Shown one piece after another: positions 1 to 5,788 of a DNA stretch of 6,109 nucleotides (the first letter of the stretch is position 1; each line of letters starts with the position of its first letter). Source of the DNA: an uncultured Nitrosopumilaceae archaeon (GTDB lineage: Archaea > Thermoproteota > Nitrososphaeria > Nitrososphaerales > Nitrosopumilaceae); the NCBI GenBank assembly GCA_937875805.1, contig CALFHG010000016.1, positions 1-6,109 of the forward strand, given 5' to 3'. The notes under the pieces are model-generated. The model was not told the DNA's origin and ran no database searches. It saw only the letters and a list, made by a program, of their open reading frames with translations. A program made the position numbers and the translations under genes.

Positions 1-1
1 A

Positions 2-313
2 TATGAGGAATTTGAAAACATTGAGGATCTCTTTATGTATATGGCATCAGCTGCCCCACCAATGAAAAACACAATGCCAATTAATTCTTACAAAGGTAAC
101 GTAATGTCATTTATTCCACTAGGTTCTGCCACTGGAGAAACATATCTTATGCTTTATGCAAAGGGTTCACTTGAATCTGGAATTTATGAATTTGATGTAT
201 CATCAAAGTCATTCAAAAAAGTTACATCTGTAGAACGGGCAGACAAAGTTTACTTTATTTCTATAACTCCAATCAGAAATACTATAGCCGATTTTGCTAT
301 TGAAAATCTATAA
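2..313 (+). CDS. C-terminal part of an unrecognised protein (5' partial)
   Basis: The frame is open from the left edge of the window and ends at a TAA at 311-313, giving about 103 visible residues. I do not recognise the family. The visible part alternates short hydrophobic and polar stretches, looks mostly beta-strand, and has no transmembrane segment, cysteine pair or nucleotide-binding motif. The coding frame continues upstream of the first ATG (position 35), so I treat it as the end of a longer gene. However, a GAGGAT at 23-28 lies 8 nt before that ATG and could be a Shine-Dalgarno, so a separate 92-residue protein is the alternative. Its last six bases overlap the end of the convergent radical SAM gene. 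Confidence 0.6.
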   Translation, partial: YEEFENIEDLFMYMASAAPPMKNTMPINSYKGNVMSFIPLGSATGETYLMLYAKGSLESGIYEFDVSSKSFKKVTSVERADKVYFISITPIRNTIADFAIENL

Positions 314-1888
314 TTTCTTTGTTTGAATTTTAGGTGCAGTTACAGATCTACTTCTTGCATATTTGTCAATAATTTCATCTGGAGTTCTTCCGTTGAAAAG
401 ATCTTTACACAATCCACGTAAATATCTCATAATTGCCCAAGTTCCTGCTTTAAGAATTCCATACATGAATACTTTCATTGCTCCGCCGTATGTCTTGTTT
501 CTAAGAATAATTGGAATAATATCGTTAATGACACGCAAGTTATTTTCCCAGCATTTCCAAAATAATGTAAACTGTGCTTCATTCAAGTTTCCAAAATGCA
601 TTGAATTTTTTTCACTAAAGTCTTGGTAAAGTAAAGGTGCCACCAAACCTCTAAAGTTCATTTCTCTAAAGTCACTCATCATATCTATGGTGAATTGAAC
701 ATCATCTGGTGTTTCATCAGGCCAACCAATAATGATTGTAGCAGCTGGGAACCAGTGATTATCATTAAGAATTTTTGCTCCTTCTCTTACAACACTACCC
801 CATTCTTCAGGTGCAAATGGTTTTGTTTTAACTCCGAGATGTTTCTTTACCATTGCTGGTGACACTGTTTCAATTCCAAGGTTAGTTGCAAGCCATCTTC
901 CAGTTCTGTCTTGTTCATTAATGTGAGAAATTTGTTGCATCAATGTAGGGTCTGCTGCAACTGCTGAAAATGTCATATGTGTAGTTCCAACAAAATTTGC
1001 ACCTAACCCTTTGAGTCCTTTCCATAAATCAACAATGGCGTCTCTATTTGGAACAAAGTCTCTATTATCACATCCATAAAGTAGCATTTCATCAGAATGT
1101 AACCAGATAGAATCAAATCCATAATCCAAGTTAACTTTAGCCTCATGTTGTAATCTTTCTAATGGAAGATCCTTCTTTGATCTTTTGTTTACATCACAAA
1201 AGTCACATCCTCTTCCACAGCCACGCATTGCTTCAATTAATGAATTAATTGTAGGGCCTTCAATTATTGGAATGTTTTCAAGATTCCTTACAAAACAATG
1301 CATTAGTTCTGGTGCATCATTTTTTTCTAAATCTTGGAATAAATCAACTGCTAATTCATCTGCTTCTCCAACAACAACTGTGTCAATTCCATGTATTTTC
1401 ATTCTGTCTGATTTTGCTAATTCCCATGCTCCATTACCTCCTACTACAACTTTAAAATCATATTTCTTTTTTAGTTGAATAATATCGGCACACATTCTTT
1501 TAAATTTCATTGCAACATAAGATAATTTTTCTGGAGACATTGTTGTCGTAACTGGGGCCATTCCTAATGGATCCATGACATTAATTCCCACAACTTTGGT
1601 ATCTGGCCCTATTGATTTGCTAAGCATTTCAGGATGCGCCATGAATACATCCTCTTTTTTATATCCGCCTTGAATCAATGAACTCTCAATTCTTCTTAAT
1701 CCTACTTGTGCAACTTTTACCTCTCCTGTAATTGGGTCGGTCTCAACTGAAGGACAAAATACTTTATCAAAAACCCATTCTGGTAGAACCTCATATGGCC
1801 CACATGCAATAAATCCATAAAGAAAATTCCCTCTATAATTTGTCATTAAACTGCGATCAGCAGTAAGTACAACACGTTTGCCAGCCAA
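308..1888 (-). CDS. Radical SAM protein with B12-binding-like N-terminal domain (COG1032 type)
   Basis: A 526-residue protein. The [4Fe-4S]/SAM cluster motif CX3CX2C is clear (C224, C228, C231, in CGRGCDFC). The N-terminal half (about 1-200) resembles the Rossmann-like cobalamin-binding domain of COG1032 proteins, with GGNGAW at 150-155 and VVGEADE at 172-178; the classical DXHXXG motif for B12 is not visible. After the cluster, GIET (338-341) and IGWPDET (387-393) are typical of the radical SAM barrel in this group. The C-terminal part (about 460-500) mixes hydrophobic and basic residues and could contact a membrane. The start is TTG, with an in-frame TAA directly before it, so no longer start is possible. 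The next Met is residue 15, but the conserved-looking LTADRSLM stretch lies before it. Substrate is unknown. GDGT ring synthases (GrsA/GrsB) are B12-binding radical SAM enzymes of similar size in related archaea, so that is one candidate, unproven here. Confidence 0.88.
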   Translation of the reverse strand: MAGKRVVLTADRSLMTNYRGNFLYGFIACGPYEVLPEWVFDKVFCPSVETDPITGEVKVAQVGLRRIESSLIQGGYKKEDVFMAHPEMLSKSIGPDTKVVGINVMDPLGMAPVTTTMSPEKLSYVAMKFKRMCADIIQLKKKYDFKVVVGGNGAWELAKSDRMKIHGIDTVVVGEADELAVDLFQDLEKNDAPELMHCFVRNLENIPIIEGPTINSLIEAMRGCGRGCDFCDVNKRSKKDLPLERLQHEAKVNLDYGFDSIWLHSDEMLLYGCDNRDFVPNRDAIVDLWKGLKGLGANFVGTTHMTFSAVAADPTLMQQISHINEQDRTGRWLATNLGIETVSPAMVKKHLGVKTKPFAPEEWGSVVREGAKILNDNHWFPAATIIIGWPDETPDDVQFTIDMMSDFREMNFRGLVAPLLYQDFSEKNSMHFGNLNEAQFTLFWKCWENNLRVINDIIPIILRNKTYGGAMKVFMYGILKAGTWAIMRYLRGLCKDLFNGRTPDEIIDKYARSRSVTAPKIQTKKL

Positions 1889-1893
1889 TTACC

Positions 1894-1898
1894 CACCT
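1894..1898 (-). promoter_or_regulatory. Shine-Dalgarno of the radical SAM gene
   Basis: On the minus strand AGGTG stands 5 nt before the TTG at 1886-1888 and pairs with the archaeal 16S 3' end (CACCU). It supports the TTG start. A Shine-Dalgarno implies a leadered message, which fits read-through from larB better than a leaderless start from the AT-rich palindrome just upstream. Confidence 0.6.
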
Positions 1899-1905
1899 TC
1901 TTTTT

Positions 1906-1920
1906 GATATATTATATATC
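1906..1920 (-). promoter_or_regulatory. Perfect 15-bp AT palindrome, possible TATA box of the radical SAM gene
   Basis: Two perfect 7-bp arms (gatatat / atatatc) flank one central base at 1913, in the 59-bp gap between larB and the radical SAM gene. Its centre is 25 bp from the TTG start, the usual TATA-to-start distance for a leaderless archaeal promoter. Transcription from it would begin at or near the start codon and would omit the Shine-Dalgarno, so the two signals conflict. Low-complexity AT sequence forms such palindromes easily. Confidence 0.4.
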
Positions 1921-1947
1921 ATTTACGAGGTTGGCTAGTCTAACATT

Positions 1948-2730
1948 CTAACCTGAATAATTTTTTCTGATTACCCTATTTGCAATATTTGCAGCTATCC
2001 CTCCAGCAGCTATCCCGTTATCGATATTTACAACTGATAATCCAAGTGAGCAACTTTGAAGCATTGATGCAAGAGCAGCTATTCCTTTACCACCATATCC
2101 ATATCCTATAGACGTTGGAATTCCTATGATTGGAATATCTACTAATGTTGATACAAGCGTAGCTAATGCACCTTCCATTCCTGCTGCAACTATGATACAA
2201 TCGACATCTTCATTTATCATTTTTTTTAAAATTGGGAATACTCTTTGAATCCCAGCTACTCCTACATCATAACTTGTTATACATTTACAATTCATTGCTT
2301 CACACATCAATCTTGATTCTTCAGCAACTCCAATATCTGATGTACCTGCAGTCATAATTCCTACTTTTCCTCCATGAAATTTAATTGGTTTTTTAAATAA
2401 TAACAATGATGATGAATTTTTTCCAGTTTTAATTTTTACTTTTAATTTCTTAGAAAAAGATAATATTTTTTGATAATCTTCTTTCTTAATTCTTGATATT
2501 ATTACTGAATTTGTCTTTTCTAGAGTTTTTTTTGCAATTTTTTTAATTTCATCTAATTCTTTAGTTTCTGCAAAAATTACTTCTGGAATCCCCCTTCTCT
2601 TTTGTCTGTTTACATCAATTTTAGCAAATCCTTCTACTTCTTCAATTGAATAAATGGACAAAAGCTTTTTTGCATTATTTACAGAAATTTTTCCTTTTTC
2701 TAATGATTGTAAAATTTCATGAATTTCCAT
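1948..2730 (-). CDS. larB: LarB, pyridinium-3,5-biscarboxylic acid mononucleotide synthase
   Basis: First enzyme of nickel-pincer nucleotide cofactor synthesis. In the characterised family it carboxylates the pyridinium ring of nicotinic acid adenine dinucleotide and releases AMP, leaving the biscarboxylate mononucleotide. The 260-residue length is normal. The C-terminal two thirds form the PurE-like domain: AGTSD (128-132), DVGVAG (155-160), GMEGALA (184-190), PTSIGYG (205-211) and NIDNG (235-239). C227 in LQSCSLG corresponds to the family's catalytic cysteine (C221 in Lactiplantibacillus). The Lys-rich N-terminal 115 residues are less conserved. PurE itself is excluded by the length and by the SC and NIDNG motifs. 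It starts at ATG 33 nt after the mdh stop, with no clear Shine-Dalgarno; a T7 run lies in that gap. Together with larC and larE it completes the cofactor pathway. Confidence 0.95.
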   Translation of the reverse strand: MEIHEILQSLEKGKISVNNAKKLLSIYSIEEVEGFAKIDVNRQKRRGIPEVIFAETKELDEIKKIAKKTLEKTNSVIISRIKKEDYQKILSFSKKLKVKIKTGKNSSSLLLFKKPIKFHGGKVGIMTAGTSDIGVAEESRLMCEAMNCKCITSYDVGVAGIQRVFPILKKMINEDVDCIIVAAGMEGALATLVSTLVDIPIIGIPTSIGYGYGGKGIAALASMLQSCSLGLSVVNIDNGIAAGGIAANIANRVIRKNYSG

Positions 2731-2753
2731 TGATGAATTTTATTACTTAGTCT

Positions 2754-2760
2754 AAAAAAA
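2754..2760 (-). terminator. T7 run after mdh, possible archaeal terminator
   Basis: On the minus strand seven consecutive Ts begin 3 nt after the mdh stop codon, with no stem before them. Archaeal RNA polymerase can terminate at such T runs. If it does, larB needs its own promoter; the same T-rich stretch is about 25 bp upstream of the larB ATG and could double as a weak TATA element. Partial termination, giving more mdh than larB message, is equally possible. Confidence 0.4.
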
Positions 2761-2763
2761 TGC

Positions 2764-3678
2764 TTAGATCTCAATGCCTGAAATGGCAGTCTTTACACTT
2801 TCAACTGCTTTATCAAACACTTGTCTTTCTTCATCATTTAGGTCCAACTCAATAATTTTCTCAACACCTTTCTTTCCGATAATTGCTGGAACTCCTATTG
2901 TTACATCTGAATGACCATACTCTCCATCAAGATATGTTGAAACTGGAATGACTTGTTTTCTATCTCTTACAACTGCTTCTAGAATTGCAGAAATTGCATT
3001 GCCTGGTGCATGAACTGTAGCACCTTTTAATTCAATTACTTTTGCTGCCACTTGTTTTGTATTTAGAACCAATTCATCCAATTTTTCTTTTGGAAGAAAA
3101 GTTGATAATGGAATTCCTGATACAGATGAAAATCTTGGCAATGGTAACATGTTTTCTCCGTGTTCTCCAATAACTAATGCTCTGATTGAATCACGTGAAT
3201 GCCCTGTTGCTTCATGAATAAACTGTCTAAATCTTGATAAATCCAGCATTCCTCCCATTCCGAACACTCTACTTCTATCAAATCCTGATACCTTGTATGT
3301 TATGTAAGCCATAGGATCTAGTGGATTAGTAACTGGAATTATCATAGAGTCATCTGCATATTTTTTTACATTTTCAACTACACTTTTTACAATTGATGCG
3401 TTTATTTTCAATAAATCCATCCTTGTCATCCCTGGTTTTCTTCCAGAACCTGCTACGACAACAACTGCTTTTGAGCCCTTCATATCTGCAAAATTGTTTG
3501 AACCTTTTACCTCAACATCGATTCCTTGTTCAGATAACATGTGGTTGATATCCATTGCTTCTCCTTGAGGGAGTCCTTCTGCCACATCAAGCAATAGTAT
3601 TTGATCATCTAATTGTTTCAATGCTGAGAATAATGCTGCATCTCCACCTACTTTACCTGAACCAATTATAGTAATCAT
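2764..3678 (-). CDS. mdh: Malate dehydrogenase, LDH-like NAD-dependent type
   Basis: Interconverts malate and oxaloacetate in the cytoplasm. The 304-residue protein starts with a Rossmann glycine motif (GSGKVG, 6-11) and D31 at the end of the second strand, which favours NAD over NADP. The substrate loop reads RKPGMTR: R80 sits where lactate dehydrogenases have Gln102, marking a malate rather than lactate enzyme; R86 matches Arg109. D146 and R149 (LDLSR) match Asp168/Arg171, and H173 in GEHG is the catalytic His195 equivalent. The reading frame extends 15 codons further to an ATG at 3721-3723, but I reject that start: the added residues do not look like this family, they cover the promoter, and a TATA box stands 26 bp before the ATG at 3676-3678. 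In thaumarchaea MDH serves central carbon metabolism; its place beside larB is unusual and may point to a malate link for the Lar system. Confidence 0.92.
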   Translation of the reverse strand: MITIIGSGKVGGDAALFSALKQLDDQILLLDVAEGLPQGEAMDINHMLSEQGIDVEVKGSNNFADMKGSKAVVVVAGSGRKPGMTRMDLLKINASIVKSVVENVKKYADDSMIIPVTNPLDPMAYITYKVSGFDRSRVFGMGGMLDLSRFRQFIHEATGHSRDSIRALVIGEHGENMLPLPRFSSVSGIPLSTFLPKEKLDELVLNTKQVAAKVIELKGATVHAPGNAISAILEAVVRDRKQVIPVSTYLDGEYGHSDVTIGVPAIIGKKGVEKIIELDLNDEERQVFDKAVESVKTAISGIEI

Positions 3679-3700
3679 GAAAATCTGTATTGATTTTGAA

Positions 3701-3708
3701 TAATTAAA
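3701..3708 (-). promoter_or_regulatory. TATA box of mdh
   Basis: On the minus strand TTTAATTA is centred about 26 bp before the ATG at 3678, the spacing expected for transcription starting at the start codon. No Shine-Dalgarno is visible before this ATG, in agreement with a leaderless message. This is the main support for the shorter mdh start. Confidence 0.6.
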
Positions 3709-3718
3709 TCTAATGAAA

Positions 3719-3726
3719 TTCACGAA
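3719..3726. promoter_or_regulatory. Imperfect dyad between the two divergent TATA boxes
   Basis: TTC-AC-GAA is a small inverted repeat whose centre (about 3722.5) lies midway between the mdh and larC TATA boxes. A dimeric regulator bound here could control both directions. The dyad is short and in AT-rich DNA, so chance is a serious alternative. Confidence 0.2.
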
Positions 3727-3738
3727 ATATTAGTCGAA

Positions 3739-3746
3739 TTTATAAG
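3739..3746 (+). promoter_or_regulatory. TATA box of the larC-larE-cysteine desulfurase operon
   Basis: TTTATAAG is centred about 25 bp before the larC ATG at 3768 and is preceded by GTCGAA, a plausible TFB recognition element. There is no Shine-Dalgarno before larC, so the message is probably leaderless. This is the best-formed promoter in the window. Confidence 0.75.
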
Positions 3747-3767
3747 CATTTTTGATAATTTTTAATC

Positions 3768-4994
3768 ATGGTTCTTGTAATTGATCCCCAAATTGCTGGG
3801 ATCTCTGGAGATATGCTTCTTTGTTCATTAGTGGATCTTGGTGCTGACAAAAATAAAGTTATTGCTGGAATCAAACAATCAGAAAAATTTCTTTCTAATT
3901 CTTCAATAAAAAAAATTGATTTTGAAAAAATCCAAAAACATGGGATTGAATCTCTCCATTTGATTTTAGAAATTGATGAGGATATTCATGAAAGAAAAGG
4001 CTCTGAAATTAAAAGTGCTATTATTGAATCTACTCAAGAAATAAAATTATCCCCAAAAGCAACATCCTTTGCAGAATCATGTATTGATACTTTAATTTCT
4101 TCAGAATCCAAAATTCATGGAATTCCTAAAGAATCTGTCCATTTCCATGAGGCATCTAGTATTGACACTCTAGTGGATATTATTGGAATTACAATTGCAT
4201 TAGAAGATTTAGGATTGTTTGATGAAAAAATCATTTGTTTACCTGTTGCAGTTGGAGGTGGTTCTGTAACTTTTTCACATGGTACTATGTCAAATCCAGC
4301 AAGTGCCATTCTTGAGATTTTTAAAAACTCAAATCTTGAAATTAAAGGAACTGATGCAAATGAAGAACTTACAACTCCTACTGGAGCCTGTATTTTAGTG
4401 AATTTGGTAGGTGAATCTGTAAAATATTACCCTCAATTGAAGTTGGAATCTATTGGATATGGTGCAGGGCAAAAAGATTTTGAAACTTTCTCTAATGTTC
4501 TAAAAATTGTAAGAGGAATTGATGATAATTTTGAAATGGATTCTGTAAAAATACTTGAAACAAATGTTGATGATATTTCAGGTGAGATTTTGGGAAATTT
4601 GATTGAAAAAATTATGGAAAAAGGAGCACGAGATGTTTCAATTTATCATGGAATTACAAAGAAAGGTAGACCTACAAACCTTGTTTCTGTAATTTGTACT
4701 AATGATACGGTTGATGAAATTATTGACATTTTGGTCTTAGAAACTGGAACCTTGGGAATTAGAATTTCAGATTCTGATAGATTTATTGTTCCTAGAACAA
4801 ATCATGATATTTCTATAACTTTGAATGATCAGTCATTTCAAGTTCACTACAAAAAATCATCATTTAAAGGAAAAACTGATTTTAAAATAGAGTTTGATGA
4901 TTTGAAAAAAATCTCTAATGTTCTTGATAAATCAATTAAAGAAACAGATGTATTGTTGAGAAAAGAAATTGAAAAATTGGAGATCAATAAATGA
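3768..4994 (+). CDS. larC: LarC, nickel insertion protein (CTP-dependent nickel insertase)
   Basis: Last step of nickel-pincer nucleotide synthesis: family members use CTP to insert nickel into the dithio-biscarboxylate mononucleotide. All 408 residues are in one frame, unlike L. plantarum where LarC1 and LarC2 are joined by a programmed frameshift. LarC1-type motifs: AGISGDM (10-16), VHFHE (124-128), SIDTLVDIIG (131-140), ELTTPTGA (200-207), GYGAG (230-234). LarC2-type motifs, the nucleotide-binding half: LETNVDD (263-269), KKGRPTNL (298-305), ETGTLGIR (325-332). There is no His-rich run in the middle, and the segment HGTMSNPASA (171-180) departs from the HG-x-x-PVPAPAT pattern I expect there. 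The start is fixed by the TATA box 25 bp upstream. The gene is first in its operon, and its TGA overlaps the larE ATG. Confidence 0.95.
   Translation: MVLVIDPQIAGISGDMLLCSLVDLGADKNKVIAGIKQSEKFLSNSSIKKIDFEKIQKHGIESLHLILEIDEDIHERKGSEIKSAIIESTQEIKLSPKATSFAESCIDTLISSESKIHGIPKESVHFHEASSIDTLVDIIGITIALEDLGLFDEKIICLPVAVGGGSVTFSHGTMSNPASAILEIFKNSNLEIKGTDANEELTTPTGACILVNLVGESVKYYPQLKLESIGYGAGQKDFETFSNVLKIVRGIDDNFEMDSVKILETNVDDISGEILGNLIEKIMEKGARDVSIYHGITKKGRPTNLVSVICTNDTVDEIIDILVLETGTLGIRISDSDRFIVPRTNHDISITLNDQSFQVHYKKSSFKGKTDFKIEFDDLKKISNVLDKSIKETDVLLRKEIEKLEINK
4979..4984 (+). promoter_or_regulatory. Shine-Dalgarno of larE
   Basis: GGAGAT inside the end of larC, 6 to 8 nt before the larE ATG, can pair with the 16S 3' end. 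With the ATGA overlap it suggests coupled translation of an internal operon gene, in contrast to the leaderless first gene. Confidence 0.5.
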
Positions 4995-5788
4995 CAAAAC
5001 TTGATGATCTTGTAAATTGGTTTGGTGATAAAAATAAAGTCATTATTGCACTTTCTGGCGGTGTTGATAGTGCACTTGTTGCATACGCTGCATTTCAAAA
5101 ACTTGGAAGTTCAGCTATTGCAGTAACTGCTGATTACAAGACTTTGTCTAAAGAAGAACTTGATACCTCTAAACAAATTTGTTCAGAAATTGGGATTAAT
5201 CAGATCTTTTTGGATTATAGTGAATTAGATAATGAAGAATTTACAAAAAATGATTCAAATCGATGTTTTCATTGTAGACTGGAATTAGGTGATCATCTCA
5301 TTAAAGTTGCAAAAGAGCATGATGTTGAGATGATAGTTGATGGAACAAATTTAGATGATTTGGGTGACTATAGGCCTGGAATTGAGGCATTAAAAAAAAA
5401 TGGAATTAGGAGTCCTCTTGTTGAGACTAAGTTTTCAAAATCGCAAATCAGAGAATCTGCCAAGTTGATTGGATTGTCTGTATTTGACAAGCCATCAAAT
5501 TCATGCTTGGCTTCACGAATTCCATGGGGTCAAAGAGTAACTGCTGAAAAATTAATCCGAATCGAATATGGTGAAAATATAGTTAAACAACTTACAAACG
5601 TGAAACAAGTTAGAGTTAGAGATATTGATGGTTCTGCAAAAATTGAAGTTGAAAAAGACATGTTATCTAAATTTGATAAAGTTATTTTAAAACAAATCAC
5701 TGAAAAATTAAAGATGCTTGGTTTTACTTCTGTTGAAGTTGATCCAGAAGGCTATAAACCCGGAAAAATTAATGTGATTGCAGATTGA
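4991..5788 (+). CDS. larE: LarE, ATP-dependent pyridinium biscarboxylate sulfurtransferase
   Basis: Converts the LarB product to its bis-thiocarboxylate by adenylating each carboxylate and transferring sulfur. The PP-loop ATP pyrophosphatase motif SGGVDSALVA is at 22-31. Three cysteines fall at family positions: C92 and C95 (RCFHC) and C172 (SCLASR); a fourth, C64, is not in a recognised motif. In L. plantarum the cysteine of the CLASR motif (C176) gives up its own sulfur. LarE proteins with three conserved cysteines, as described in Thermotoga, instead hold a [4Fe-4S] cluster and are catalytic, needing an outside sulfur source. I infer that this protein is of the second kind. The 265-residue length is normal. 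The ATG overlaps the larC stop by 4 bp, and the TGA overlaps the start of a cysteine desulfurase gene. A run of nine As at 5392-5400 lies within the frame. Confidence 0.94.
   Translation: MTKLDDLVNWFGDKNKVIIALSGGVDSALVAYAAFQKLGSSAIAVTADYKTLSKEELDTSKQICSEIGINQIFLDYSELDNEEFTKNDSNRCFHCRLELGDHLIKVAKEHDVEMIVDGTNLDDLGDYRPGIEALKKNGIRSPLVETKFSKSQIRESAKLIGLSVFDKPSNSCLASRIPWGQRVTAEKLIRIEYGENIVKQLTNVKQVRVRDIDGSAKIEVEKDMLSKFDKVILKQITEKLKMLGFTSVEVDPEGYKPGKINVIAD
5774..5778 (+). promoter_or_regulatory. Weak Shine-Dalgarno of the cysteine desulfurase gene
   Basis: GTGAT inside the end of larE, 6 nt before the TTG start at 5785, matches part of the GGTGAT sequence complementary to the 16S 3' end. It supports translation starting at the TTG. 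Confidence 0.4.

Noticed and set aside
1185..1478. Plus-strand open frames opposite the radical SAM gene (also 363-629 and 1267-1455)
   Set aside because: They lie entirely within a well-supported radical SAM coding region on the other strand and show no family motifs of their own.
1881..1938. Inverted repeat ccagccaa / ttggctag flanking the larB-radical SAM gap
   Set aside because: Only 7 of 8 bases match across a 42-nt loop, and one arm is in the coding sequence; probably chance.
3679..3723. 15-codon N-terminal extension of malate dehydrogenase to the ATG at 3721-3723
   Set aside because: It covers the TATA box of the shorter start, and the added residues precede the normal beginning of the Rossmann fold.
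4847..5098. Minus-strand open frames at 4847-5098 and 4115-4309
   Set aside because: They lie antisense to the larC and larE coding regions, with no supporting motif or promoter.
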